Shown: positions 1 through 10,589 of the stretch, in pieces | Numbering within the stretch: position 1 is the first letter of the stretch | How the letters are laid out: the number at the start of each line of letters is the position of its first letter | Assembly (NCBI GenBank): GCA_963580285.1 | Contig: OY757017.1 | Span: 114,663,527 to 114,727,526 of the forward strand | From: Lucinisca nassula | Lineage: Eukaryota; Mollusca; Bivalvia; Lucinida; Lucinidae | Length of the DNA stretch: 64,000 nt | Direction of reading: 5' to 3' | Notes under the pieces: generated by a model | The model's database searches: none | What the model was told of the DNA's origin: nothing | The model's input: only the letters and a program-made list of their open reading frames with translations | Made by a program: the position numbers and the translations under genes

Positions 1-222
1 ATGTATAGTTAAAATGTTGCCAATTTTCCGACAGAGCTCTTCATGTTGTGGGTCGTATTATTTGAGCCCCGCCAAGCGAATTTGTGTCTTCGAGCATTCC
101 GTCATGACAAATTCTAGCTGCGCATGCCCAGCCATTCAGAGGGCCAGGGATATGGTCCCTGTCGCAACCAGACACCGTCGTGATATGACTGAAAAAATTG
201 TTGAAAGCGACGTTAAACCCGA

Positions 223-225
<3 letters not shown>

Positions 226-302
<77 letters not shown>
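226..302. repeat. (CA)n microsatellite
   Basis: About 38 uninterrupted CA dinucleotides. The His-Thr and Cys-Val repeat reading frames that cross it are artefacts of the microsatellite. Confidence 0.98.
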
Positions 303-304
<2 letters not shown>

Positions 305-384
305 TCATGAAAAGCAGAAAAATTGTTTTTTTTTTATATTTACATTATTTGCCCGTCATCACTGGGGGGAAAAAATGCTTGTAG

Positions 385-560
385 AGCAAACTTTTAAAGC
401 TGAAAAACATTTAAACGCTGTTTTTTCTACAATGAGCGGAGCCCGTAGAGAACAATGGTTTAGAATGACGTCACTTAACGTCACTGAAAATCATGTGATT
501 CGATGCGTTCATGGAAGTATGAACGCAATTGTTTTCTATAGGTTTACATTAGACTTTACA
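385..560 (+). repeat. Dispersed repeat, inverted partner at 50836-51010
   Basis: Shares landmarks such as AAACTTTTAAAGCTGAAAAA and TTCATGGAAGTATGAAC with the reverse complement of 50836-51010. It is therefore an interspersed repeat of unknown class. The flanking bases 303-384 and 561-596 show nothing recognisable. Confidence 0.6.
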
Positions 561-810
561 CTGGAAATGTTAATATTTGCCAGTAAACTGGCAATAGCGG
601 TTTGTTACAACGCATAATGTAGTAATGTAATAATTACTACATTATGAAATTTTTACTACATTATGCGTTGGCATAGTCGACGCGAAATGAAATAAAATGT
701 CGTTTTTACTACATTATGCGTCGATACTAAGAGGTTTGAGCAAAATGAAAGAATTATTACATTTTGCGGCGATGGGTGGCATACTTAATTTTACTTCATT
801 ATGCGTCAAC

Positions 811-1087
811 AGTTTGTTTGTTTGATTTGAGGTTTAACGTTCCCGTCAAGACTATTTAGGTCATTTTGGAGACATTGCTTCAAATTTTATGGGACTTTTA
901 CCCGATATTGAGATGAAATGACATCTCAATCGCTGCCGTCCAATTAAAAGCAATAGGGTTTATATGCATGGATGGGTCGACTCGCAGCAGTTTTCCTGGA
1001 CAGGCTTAGACCTTCTAAGCAGATTACGAGGACTCATGTACGGGCGGTATCAGTTCTGCGTGGAAGCATCGTGCAGCCCATCTATTT
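811..1087 (-). mobile_element. SINE family 1, reverse copy
   Basis: Matches the family defined by the TSD-bounded copies at 55889-56177 and 57817-58117. The A-rich 3' tail reads as TTTGTTTGATTTGAGG on the plus strand, and the head ends near CAGCCCATCTATTT. The head is cut short where the adjacent hairpin element begins. Confidence 0.7.
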
Positions 1088-1136
1088 ATACCCCCGGCAT
1101 ACGAAGTATGCAAGGGGGTATATAGTTTTTGTCCAT

Positions 1137-1167
<31 letters not shown>

Positions 1168-1185
1168 GCCTGTCTGTCTTTTGTT
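1087..1185 (+). repeat. Terminal hairpin plus (GTCT)n of a composite repeat element
   Basis: A CCCCC...GGGGG hairpin, TATATAGTTTTT, then a GTCT microsatellite (about 1138-1182). It matches the end of the composite element at 25656 and, inverted, the one ending at 23079. No core tandem repeats follow, so this copy is reduced. Confidence 0.65.
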
Positions 1186-1271
1186 TGATTTGTTTGATTG
1201 AGGGAAAGACATCAGGCATGAGACCAAAATAGCGCAAGGCGTACGATTTTAATTCTACTGGCTTAATCAAA

Positions 1272-1482
1272 TACAATGAAATTCCACTATTAAGACCACC
1301 TAAAATTAATACAAATTTTGTTTTTAAAGCATATTTGGAAGGTTAAAGCTACATTTTCTTTGTGATTTTGACCTTCAGTGTGCTTTTGTGGAAGACCGTC
1401 TTTTGGACTGTTCAACTGTGGTCTTAAAGACCACTTTTGAACCGTCTCAAATGTGGTCTAAATTGTAGGAATTTAACTGTAT
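1272..1482. mobile_element. Small inverted-repeat MITE, possibly pogo/Tigger-like
   Basis: The ends carry related inverted sequence: ACAATGAAATTCCACT on the left, ATTTAACTGTAT on the right. Inside is GTGGTCTTAAAGACCAC and its variants. The CAGT..AATTCC-type ends next to TA suggest a pogo-like terminus, but the arms are diverged. Confidence 0.4.
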
Positions 1483-1684
1483 TGCTTCCTAAGTCTTTTC
1501 GAAGACAGCTATGTTCTACCATCATTACTTCATTATGCGTCGATATGGTGCATATCAACGCGAAATGAAATAATTTTTTTACTTCATTTCGCGTCGACTA
1601 TGCCAACGCATAATGTAGTAAAAAAAATCAAAATGTAGTAATTATTACATTACTACATTATGCGTTGTAACAGCGGTTTTACGT

Positions 1685-1835
1685 TAAAATGGCTAAAATG
1701 ATTCTAACAAGTACTCACAATCTATGTTTTCAGCAGGAATATGAAAAATATCAGGATTTTTATCTGGAAAATTTCATGTTTTGGTGGTAAAATTTTAACA
1801 ATGTATTTGAATAGGAGTGTTTTCGTAATGTTTCA
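1685..1835. mobile_element. MITE family A, half copy
   Basis: Only one arm of the family A element is present: ACTCACAATCTATGTTTTCAG, then AAAATATCAGG, then the terminus TAGGAGTGTTTTCGTAATG. Confidence 0.6.
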
Positions 1836-1879
1836 ACATAAATGAGAATATCACAATAATTTATTTTTCATATTTTAAG

Positions 1880-2159
1880 CATCACGTGAACAAGTCCGTG
1901 GAATGAAAACAGTTGTAAACCCCATATCATATAGAGAAAACTTGGGTTTACGTTGGTATACATTATTAAACTTATTTCTGCTCCAAGACATAGGTTTTGG
2001 GTACTCGTAAGAAGCACCTCAATGAGGCGGTTCTAACGAGCACACACAAGCTATTTTTGCAGCAAACATAAGAAAAATAATACGGATTTACATCCGAAAA
2101 AATGCCATTTTGTATGTGTGAAAAATGTACTGTGTCGCACGGGTGTGTTATCATAATGG
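1880..2159. mobile_element. MITE family B copy
   Basis: Begins CATCACGTGAACAAGTCCG and ends CGCACGGGTGTGTTATCATA. It contains the sub-terminal AACCCCA...TGGGTTT stem and an imperfect copy of the GAACCGCCTC hairpin (about 1985-2065). It is non-coding and about 280 bp long, as is typical for the family here. Confidence 0.7.
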
Positions 2160-2290
2160 AAGTGAAAGGAAAAGAAGAAGTAAGTCTGAAGAGCTATACA
2201 ATACTGCAAAGAAAGAAAACAAAAATCGGTACCCGTAGTCTATGTTTTAAAAAGAATTTATCAGTTTCACCAGAAATTTACTTTACTAAT

Positions 2291-2563
2291 ACAGCGATAC
2301 ATCACACCACGCCCATATAATTTGGACCCCATTAAACCACACTTTTAGATAGTAAAACTGTGGTTTACAGGGATCGATATACATTAGTTTTCTTATTTCT
2401 GCTCAAAAACATAGATTGTGGGAACTCGTTAGTTCATAGAACCTATGTTTGGGGCAGAAATATGAAAAATATCGGAATTTTTTATCTGAATTTTTTTTCT
2501 TTTCTTTCTTTTTTTTTCGGTGGTAAAGTTTCCTCTATATTTGAATAGGCGTGTTTTGGTAAT
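2291..2563. mobile_element. MITE family A copy with degenerate hairpin
   Basis: Starts CATCACACCACGCCCATATA and ends AATAGGCGTGTTTTGGTAATG. The central hairpin has lost much of its GAACCGCCTC core. Confidence 0.6.
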
Positions 2564-2860
2564 GAATATTCCATTGCATTGAATGTTAAGTTTTTAGCGA
2601 GTAGCATATAGTAGAACAATATAGACAGTCCTTTATCCATTCACATACATGTAGAACTACATCAGGCAGCTAGTATCTGCAAGCTGCATTTTGGTAGCAT
2701 ATATATATTTCTGTATAAGATTGTCAGAAACAACCACAATTTGCCATAAGTGCATATTCATTCAGATCATTAGTTTATTTTATTTTCGGCGTTTCATTTT
2801 ATTCACTCTTAAAAAAGATATTGTCGTAAGATATTTTTACTATAATCATTTAGGAAGAGT

Positions 2861-3035
2861 CTATTTGCAGTCAACTGCAAATAGCCAAAAAACGTTAAAA
2901 TGGCTATTTGCAGTCAACTGCAAATAGCCAGAAAACGTTAAAATGGCTATTTGCAGTCAACTGCAGATAGCCAAAAAACGTTAAAATGGCTATTTGCAGT
3001 TGACTGCAAAAACGTTAAAATGGCTATTTGCAGCC
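2861..3035. repeat. Palindromic ~43-bp tandem minisatellite
   Basis: About four units, each with the palindrome CTATTTGCAGTCAACTGCAA followed by ATAGCC and AAAACGTTAAAATGG. Starts are near 2861, 2903, 2947 and 2990. A lone inverted unit lies at 7683-7727. Nothing is recognised at 2564-2860. Confidence 0.85.
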
Positions 3036-3138
3036 ATTTTATATACATGCCATTTACACGTGCGCCCATCGAGATTCAGATCAGTCTGCGCATCCGCGCT
3101 GTCTATTCATAGTCTTCGTTGTGTGCTCTTCGCATCAG

Positions 3139-3345
3139 GTTAACAAGTTCATGAAATTATGGCTCCTCTAAACCCCACTTTATATAGAGAAAAGCGGGGT
3201 TTAAGGGGTAATTATTACCATTCCTTATTTTGGTACAAACACATAGATTGTGGGTACACGTTAGAACCGCCTCATTGAGTCTGTTCTAACGAGCACATTC
3301 AATCTATGTTTAGACTAGAAATTAGGAAAATATACATCATCTTCA
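3139..3345. mobile_element. MITE family B, truncated copy
   Basis: Begins GTTAACAAGTTCATGAAATTA, followed by the AACCCCACTTTATATAG stem and a hairpin at about 3240-3315 with CCTCATTGAGTCTGTTCTAAC. The far terminus is missing. Confidence 0.6.
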
Positions 3346-3389
3346 TTCAAATAAGAGGGTCATGATGACCCTGGATCGCTCAGCTGATC

Positions 3390-3590
3390 CTTATGGCAGG
3401 TAATATTAGGTGGGTGGACGGTTTGAACAATTTTTGGCTGACAGTGGCCCAAGGAACATTTCTGTGAAATTGTTTCAAAATTAATCTAGCTATTTAGGAA
3501 CTTAAGTCATTTTAAGGGTTATATATTTTTTTCTGGATTGGAAAATTGTCAGAGTGGCACTCATGGAACTTTCCTTCAAAATTGTTTTCT
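3390..3590. repeat. Dispersed repeat shared with 37140-37240 and 45110-45250
   Basis: The phrase ACATTTCTGTGAAATTGTTTC and the downstream TCTAGCTATTTAGG recur at the other two sites. It sits directly before a tandem array here and at 45.1 kb, so it may be the 5' part of a composite repeat element. Confidence 0.5.
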
Positions 3591-3599
3591 TTTTGAGGA

Positions 3600-4440
3600 A
3601 GAAGTCAGCGCTGACTTGTATGCCACTATCTGGGCACCTGTCAGGACCTAGTGCACCAGACGGAAATGAACGGGCTCATTCTAACTAACAATAACTCATG
3701 GTGACAAGGGGGGCGGTATCCATCCATTTCACAATACAGAGATGACCTGTATGTCACTATCTGGGCACCGTGTGGACATTGAGGGTCAGGTCATAGTGCA
3801 TCCGACGGAGATGAACGGGCTCAGTCCAACTAACAATGCCTCATGGTGAAGGTGAAAGGGGGCCGGGTGGGTCCCTTTGACGATACAGAGCTGACTTTGT
3901 ATGTCACTATCTCCATGGGTATCTTGTGGACACATTGAGGGTCAGGTCCTAGTAACAGGCGCAGTCTAACAAACAATGACTCTTGGTGTGTGTGGGGGGG
4001 GGGGGTGAATCACGTTGACAATAAGGAGCTGACTTGTATGTCACTATCAGGGCACCTTGTAGACATTGATGGTCAGGTCCTAGTGCACCAGACGGAGATG
4101 AACGGGCTCAGTCTAACTAACAATGACCCATGGTGTCTGTGTAGGCGGGGGAGGGGGCGATCCCTTTGACAATACAGAGCTGACTTGTATGCCACTATCT
4201 GGGCACCTTGTGACATTGAGGGTCAGGTCCTACTGCACCAGACAGAGATGAACGGGTTCAGTCTTGCTAACAATGACGCATGGTGTGTGTGTGGGGGGGG
4301 GGAGGGGTGGAACCCTTTGACGATAAAGAGCTGGCCTGTATGTCACTATCTGGGCACCTTGTGGACATTGGGGGTCAGGTCCTAGTGCACCAGACGGAGA
4401 TGAATAGACTCAGTCTAACTAACAATGTTGACAAGGGGTG
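3600..4440. repeat. Tandem array, about six ~140-bp units
   Basis: Units begin around GCTGACTTGTATGTCACTAT (near 3612, 3744, 3892, 4028, 4180 and 4330). They continue through TGAGGGTCAGGTCCTAGTGC, ATGAACGGGCTCAGTCTAAC and a variable G-rich stretch. The two short plus-strand reading frames inside it are products of the repeat. Confidence 0.85.
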
Positions 4441-4489
4441 GCCCTTTGTAAAAGGTACCACTCTATTCAGAAAATACCCCTCCTGACCA

Positions 4490-4780
4490 AGGTATTATAA
4501 TTCTGAGCAAGTTTGATGATGATTGGACCAAAAACTGTGGCCTCTAGAGTGCTAATAAGGTTTTTCTATGATTTTACCTACTGACTTACTTTTTGACCCC
4601 CACATGACCCATATTTAAAATTGACCTAGATATTGTCAAGATGATCATTCTGAGCAAGGTTGATGATGATTAGATTAAAATTGCGGCCTCTAGAGTGTTA
4701 ACAAAGTTTTTCTATGATTTGACCTACTGACCTACTTTTGACCCGACATGACTCATATTCGAACTTGACCTAGATATTAT
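4490..4780. repeat. ~147-bp tandem repeats, same family as 46556-47370
   Basis: Two units with TTCTGAGCAAG, GATGATTGGACC, GGCCTCTAGAGTG and CTACTGACTTAC-type phrases. The third unit opens the 565-bp array. Five or six further units of this family lie at 46.6-47.4 kb in the same orientation. Confidence 0.8.
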
Positions 4781-6600
4781 TAGGAGGATCATTCTGGGCA
4801 AGTCGAATGATATTTGGACCAAAACTGTGGCCTCTAGAGTGTTAACAAGGTTTTTTCTATGAGTTGATCTACTGACCGACTTTTTGACCCAACAGGACCC
4901 ATATTCGAACCTTCGGTCAGGTGAGCTCAAAAACTAAGCTCTCGGCCTTATGGTTTCCGAGAAGATGTTTGAACTTTTTTTCCTGTGTAAGTCAATAGGA
5001 GCTAATGAGCTTTGGGGCGTGGCCAATTTTGTCCCAAAGGGCATGTTTGGCAGGATTTATGTAGGCGACCATTTTATGTTGCTATACTATACTAAACCAG
5101 TGCTTCAGCTGAAGTGCACGACCCGCCGGATGCTTTTAGCTTTATGAGTGTTACCATATATGGGTATGGCGGCCATTTTGGTCATGTGACCTGGACCTAA
5201 AACGGTTCCCCCAATAAATGCGCCTTATCGTAAGGAGCAAAAATATATCTTAATATACTTTAGAACTGTATTCTGAATCGTTTGCAGGATAAAATGCATT
5301 CTCACTTTTCCAATACAAAAGCATATGATGATTAGATTAGATTATTAGGAGGATCATTCTGGGCAAGTCGAATGATATTTGGACCAAAACTGTGGCCTCT
5401 AGAGTGTTAACAAGGTTTTTTCTATGAGTTGATCTACTGACCGACTTTTTGACCCAACAGGACCCATATTCGAACCTTCGGTCAGGTGAGCTAAAAAAAT
5501 AAGCTCTCGGCCTTATGGTTTCCGAGAAGATGTTTGAACTTTTTTTCCTGTGTAAGTCAATAGGAGCTAATGAGCTTTGGGGCGTGGCCAATTTTGTCCC
5601 AAAGGGCATGTTTGGCAGGATTTATGTAGGCGACCATTTTATGTTGCTATACTATACTAAACCAGTGCTTCAGCTGGTTTCCGAGAAAATGTTTGAACTT
5701 TTTTTCCTGTGTAAGTCAATAGGAGCTAATGAGCTTTGGGGCGTGGCCAATTTTGTCCCAAAGGGCATGTTTGGCAGGATTTATGTAGGCGACCATTTTA
5801 TGTTGCTATACTATACTAAACCAGTGCTTCAGCTGAAGTGCACGACCCGCCGGATGCTTTTAGCTTTATGAGTGTTACCATATATGGGTATGGCGGCCAT
5901 TTTGGTCATGTGACCTGGGCCTAAAACGGTTCCCCCAATAAATGCACCTTATCGTAAGGAGCAAAAATATATCTTAATATACTTTAGAACTGTATTCTGA
6001 ATCGTTTGCAGGATAAAATGCATTCTCACTTTTCCAATACAAAAGCCGTATATGATGATTAGATTAGATTATTAGGAGGATCATTCTGGGCAAGTCGAAT
6101 GATATTTGGACCAAAACTGTGGCCTCTAGAGTGTTAACAAGGTTTTTTTCTATGAGTTGATCTACTGACCGACTTTTTGACCCAACAGGACCCATATTCG
6201 AACCTTCGGTCAGGTGAGCTAAAAAACTAAGCTCTCGGCCTTATGGTTTCCGAGAAGATGTTTGAACTTTTTTTCCTGTGTAAGTCAATAGGAGCTAATG
6301 AGCTTTGGGGCGTGGCCAATTTTGTCCCAAAGGGCATGTTTGGCAGGATTTATGTAGGCGACCATTTTATGTTGCTATACTATACTAAACCAGTGCTTCA
6401 GCTGAAGTGCACGACCCGCCGGATGCTTTTAGCTTTATGAGTGTTACCATATATGGGTATGGCGGCCATTTTGGTCATGTGACCTGGACCTAAAACGGTT
6501 CCCCCAATAAATGCGCCTTATCGTAAGGAGCAAAAATATATCTTAATATACTGTAGAACTGTATTCTGAATCGTTTGCAGGATAAAATGCATACCCTCTC
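4781..6600. repeat. Three near-identical 565-bp tandem units, the middle one with a nested 159-bp duplication
   Basis: TAGGAGGATCATTCTGGGCA recurs at 4781, 5346 and 6073. Each unit has the 147-bp core, a short ACCTTCGGTCAGGTGAGCT hairpin, a segment open in one frame for 65 codons, and GTTACCATATATGGGTATGG. The middle unit repeats 159 bp (5516 to 5675), exactly 53 codons, so its open frame grows to 118 codons. Copies are almost identical, so the duplication is recent or is being homogenised. I do not regard the open frame as a gene. Its text matches repeats at 61.7-64.0 kb. Confidence 0.9.
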
Positions 6601-6739
6601 TACCATTATCTTAACCAACTGTAAGCCAATATCAGATGGACGCCCAAGTGACGCAAGACACACGTCACCTTTGCCTCACCCTCGCCCGCCCCCACTCCCC
6701 ACCAACCTCTCATGGGCTTTACAAATTGCACGACCCGCA

Positions 6740-6875
6740 GAAAAAGTAACCGACTGAAGTCGGTTTTTTCTAAGAGTGCCCTAAAATCACCGTGTCATTC
6801 TGTCATTCTGTCAGTCTGTCATTCTGTCATTCTGTCAGTCTGTCAGTCTGTCATTCTGTCTGTCCGTCCGTAACC
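6740..6875. repeat. Hairpin and TCTGTCAT/TCTGTCAG microsatellite
   Basis: An AACCGACTGAAGTCGGTT hairpin is followed by about 75 bases of TCTGTCATTCTGTCAG repeats. This is a composite-element end like those at 1087 and 25656. Bases 6880-7140 hold diverged array text (for example CAAATTTCATATGGAGCCTC, also found near 62200) and no gene. Confidence 0.7.
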
Positions 6876-7267
6876 CGTTTGTAAAAATTGGTGATAGTGA
6901 CTTAACCGCTTGGAATATTTAAACAATTTTTGGCATACTGATAGATATCAATGAGATCTAACCAATGAACTTACGAAATATTACATTCCATTTAGTATAG
7001 CCTCGCCGAGGCGAAAAATGTGAGAATTTTCGAACATTTTTGAACTGCTTCTCCTCGGAAACCGTTGGGCCGATTGAAGTCAAATTTCATATGGAGCCTC
7101 TATGGGATGGGGGAAACCAAAATTTGCTCATGGGGTCAAGGTCACATGTTAGATATTACATTTAAATAAGCAGAGAACATTGCTAAACAGTGAAACAAAA
7201 ATGGCAGCAATATGTGATTTAAAACTATAGGTGTCATATGTTCACACAAAATATAGACTCTATATAG

Positions 7268-7557
7268 CCATTTTATAGTCCCCGGCCATCGCAGCTTGGA
7301 GAAATAGATTGGCTGCATGATGCTTCCATCCAGAGCAGAAACTGCCTGCATATGAGTACTGGTAAACCGTTTAGAAGAACTAAGCCTGCTAAGGCCAAGT
7401 GGTGCGAGTCGGTGCGTCCTAGGCCCTATAGGTGTCATGGGCTTGAGATGTCTTTACGTCTCAATCTGTGGAAAAAGTCGCACAAAAATGGAAGTAACGT
7501 CCCTAAAATGTCCTAAATAGTATTGCAGAGCACGTAAAACATCAAATCAAACAAACA
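7268..7557 (+). mobile_element. SINE family 1 copy
   Basis: The head GGCTGCATGATGCTTCCA is near 7312 and the tail CATCAAATCAAACAAAC ends at about 7557. The family's middle section (TAGGTGTCATGGGC, then ATCTCAATCTGTGG) is present but diverged. Confidence 0.75.
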
Positions 7558-7682
7558 TAGCCATAACGGCGAGAGTCTTAATGATTAATAGTCAGAGCTC
7601 TAATTAACTACTAGGCCGCAGAGGCCCCTTCCATTTTAAAATATTTTGAACATCTCCAGGTGGCTTTTCTAACGCTAATAGA

Positions 7683-7727
7683 ATGACTGCAAATAGCCAT
7701 TTTAACGTTTTCTGGCTATTTGCAGTA
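7683..7727 (-). repeat. Single inverted unit of the 43-bp palindromic minisatellite
   Basis: GACTGCAAATAGCCATTTTA then CGTTTTCTGGCTATTTGCAG is the reverse complement of the 2861-3035 unit. It abuts the left edge of the mariner remnant. Confidence 0.7.
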
Positions 7728-7740
7728 TCCAAACTATAGC

Positions 7741-8355
7741 GTGCTAATCTTAACCTTTTTTAGGAAGATCCTGGGAACTGTCTTCAGAGATTTGTCACTT
7801 TGGATGAAACATGGGTCTATATTAGGGGCCAAACAACAATCGCAACACTGGAAGCACTCTGGCTCATCCCCGCCAAAGAAGGCAAAGACTGTTTCATCAG
7901 CTGGGAAGGTTATGGCCTCTGTTTCCTGGGATGCAGATGGTATTCTGCTAATAGATTATTTCCAAAAGGCACAAACAATAAATGACACATACTATGCTTC
8001 ACGGGAAAATATTGAACTTAAGCGCCGCGGAAAGCTCACAAAAAGTGTGTTATTCCATCAGGAGAATGCTGTTCACAAGTCTGTCATTGCAATGGCTGCC
8101 ATTCACGATTGTTGCTTTATACTGATTGAACATCCGCCTTATTCACCTGTCCTCGCTCCATCAGACTTTCATTTTTTTCCAAAACTGAAAACGGCTATTT
8201 CAGGCACCCACTTTCAGTCCGATGTTGACGTCATATATGCAGTGGATGACTTTCTGAACAGCCAACAAAAGGTGTTCTATAAAAGTGGCATTGAGGCCCT
8301 TATATACCGCTGGCAAAAGTTTAAAGATACTGAAGGGGATAATGTTGAAAATAGT
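7741..8355 (+). pseudogene. Mariner-type transposase remnant (C-terminal half)
   Basis: This is a decayed DDD-transposase of the mariner group. Seen in the translation, in order: RFVTLDETW (about 7783-7811) in one frame; then, after a frameshift near 7820, HWKHSG.PPKKAK, SAGKVMASVSWD, GILLIDYFQK, KRRGKLTK, HQENA, HPPYSPVLAPSDFHFFPKLK and YRWQKF. In mariners the second catalytic Asp lies in the HDNA motif. Here it is Glu (HQENA), and the following Pro is missing. The APSD Asp is retained. The N-terminal DNA-binding half is absent. With the early frameshift and the catalytic change it cannot encode an active enzyme. The longer open frame that runs on into the TTTA microsatellite is accidental. 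Confidence 0.88.
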
Positions 8356-8416
8356 ACAACATGCACGACAAAATTCAATATGAGGCTCACAACATATCAA
8401 TCAGCCCTCGTATTAT

Positions 8417-8419
8417 CAT

Positions 8420-8482
<63 letters not shown>

Positions 8483-8496
8483 GTTATTTATTTATT
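8417..8496. repeat. (TTTA)n microsatellite
   Basis: About 19 TTTA units immediately after the mariner remnant. Confidence 0.97.
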
Positions 8497-8619
8497 ACTT
8501 TAGTCCTTCTCAGAGTATTTCACGACTATCCTTCGGATAGGGGCGTTAACTTGAACACCCTCCTCCTCCTCCGCCACTGTACAGAGAACATCCCCCGGGC
8601 AGGTTAAAGATCCCTACCG

Positions 8620-10340
8620 TCATTACCTGATTGTAGACTTTCGTCCTGCAAATCTGTATTGTATGTATTATAAAAGTCAATTCGATCAATCGCAATAACA
8701 GTAGATATAAAAGCGCTGCAAGCACTGCATCGAGCCCACCACTGCACAACATAAAGCAAGTGCCATAACACCGTCAAACCAAAGTTACGGTCCTTGTGCC
8801 CATTTGTATGAAGTTTCGTGAAAATATTGACCGACAGTTGTTTTTAAGGTAACCGGGCGCCATAGGCACATAGGGGCTACCCCCAGTTCGCCATCTGGGA
8901 TTAGTTGTAGGTACTGCTCTTTTCCCTAGGCTGCCAATATGCTAACTCCTGTCTGCTTGACAGTTATCAACTAGCCGATTGGGAGTTGGGTGACTTCTTT
9001 CGCGGAGGATGTGAGAAGTAGGTCAATCCCACCTCCCACATCCCCCGCTCAAGATGTCATGTAGGCACAGAACGCACCCAATGTTAAGCGTTTGTCCTGT
9101 AAAATGGGCAGTCCTCTGGCGGGGTTCGAATTTTGAATGCAGATGCAGACCAATGGTCGGGCTCTAGAATGTGGTGACACGTTGCCAATTCCGGCTGCAA
9201 AATGTGTCAGTACACAGCCCTTGTCTGACCGAGGAAAAAAGCTTCTCATGCATTATCGGTTTTGGCTTCCATTAGACTCTACCCCCACCCCTGCCATGGT
9301 AGAGAAAACGCCTTGGACACGGTGCTTGTTAAAGGGTGATAATGCATGTAATTTTGAATTTTGAACGGCGGCCAAAAGTGAGCCAGGAAGGGTTACTATT
9401 AGACCAGCCAATTTCGGCTATTGCAAATGTCCTAGTACCCGTGCTCTACCACCTTGAGAACACGCCTATGCTGTGTCGCTACCCCCCAGGTCTCTACAAG
9501 GATAATATTGGTAGTACCATGTACTACTGGCCCCTACTTTCGTCGCGTTGGGATATCGTATGTTAGTGTTTTGGTTGTTGCTTTTCTCTTAGTTTGTAGT
9601 TAATTCAGCCAATCAGTGGGCAGTTGTTGACTTCTATCGCGGAGGATGCGAAAGGAGGTCAATCCTATTTTGCTTCTTAGCTTTTCAGTTTCTGAAAAGG
9701 TGATGCTTTCATCGACGTAGGATGTCGAGTTCTTATAAATTCGTAAGTGGGTCAATTGGGACCGGACCGCCATATTTGCATATCATTATCTCATCCTCCG
9801 TGAAGGAGGATATCATATTGGGGATATATGGATTGTAATACAATATGGATCAGTACTGATTGTATGTGGTAGTGTTGTAACCCTCTTTTGTTCAGGATCA
9901 GTGTGGTTAGAATTATAATGTTTACACATAGGCGTGTCTTTTAGTGGTGAAAAGTTATGTGGTTTGGCAAAGGCGAGTATGTGGCTAACCAGTCGTTGTG
10001 CAATTTCGCTGTTATTTCATTTTGAACGGTCGGTCTAAAAGGCTTTTTTAAGGGTCTTCCTGTGTCCAAATCCCTATCAAATTTGGTCATTACCGTTGCC
10101 CCGCCTATTAAATTGTTCTGTATTTGACCTACTCCAGAGATGTATGCTCCGTTCTGACAGCATGCTGTCTTCGCTTCGCACATCTCCGGGTTTCATCAGG
10201 AGGGTGTCCCCAAGGGGGCCTCTACGAGGCAGCCTTCTGGGCACCCAGCTGATGACTTCTCGGTAGCTGTCCTACACGAGGTATGGAGGGATTCCCCGTC
10301 AAGGATCCCCATGTACCTGCAAAAGAAAGTATGATTAGTG
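8620..10340. other. Unassigned region with a pair of diverged direct repeats
   Basis: No gene is recognised. TTCGCGGAGGATGTG...AGGTCAATCC near 8998-9030 is echoed by ATCGCGGAGGATGCG...AGGTCAATCC near 9634-9664, about 635 bp apart. This could be the ends of an old element. On the minus strand a frame of 80 codons (9941-10183, beginning MCEAKTACC) is open and not low-complexity. It matches no family I know and has no stop-free extension upstream. Confidence 0.4.
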
Positions 10341-10350
10341 TGTATTGGAG

Positions 10351-10404
10351 TTAGGGTTAGGGTTAGGGTTAGGGCTAGGGTTAGGGTTAGGGTTAGGGTT
10401 AGGG
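10351..10404 (+). repeat. Interstitial telomeric tract (TTAGGG)9
   Basis: Nine hexamers, eight exact TTAGGG and one CTAGGG (fifth unit). TTAGGG is the telomere repeat of molluscs and most animals. The tract is short and embedded in non-telomeric DNA, so it is interstitial. Confidence 0.95.
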
Positions 10405-10589
10405 TTACATAAGCCTAAGTTTAGACTTGTCTATCACCGATGTGTTGCGTCGGCGGAGCACTCATAAGTGCAAAGCAAATGAGCCGCAACCACAGCGCCC
10501 CGCTTCGGTTCAACCGGCTCTAGTCCAAGTCCTGTAGGGTAGGGTCTGTAAGAGGTAGAAGCAGTGCTTATGTAACCACTGTATAAGAA

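Larger units (their letters stand above)
597..1683. mobile_element. Foldback element with ~165 bp inverted arms
   Basis: The left arm (about 597-812) and right arm (about 1515-1683) are inverted copies. Each is built from short subrepeats such as ACTACATTATGCGT and TTCATTTCGCGTCGA. The interior holds a reverse SINE copy (811-1087), a hairpin-plus-GTCT element end (1087-1185) and a pogo-like MITE (1272-1482). This suggests a foldback transposon that collected later insertions. No coding capacity is seen. Confidence 0.6.

Noticed and set aside
14..617. Open frames with long His-Thr or Cys-Val runs
   Set aside because: They are translations of the CA microsatellite and have no other coding features.
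4950..6440. Repeated 65-codon and 118-codon open frame (MVSEKMFELF..)
   Set aside because: Lies in a 565-bp tandem repeat, and the same text occurs with stops in the arrays at 61.7-64 kb, so it is repeat DNA open by chance.
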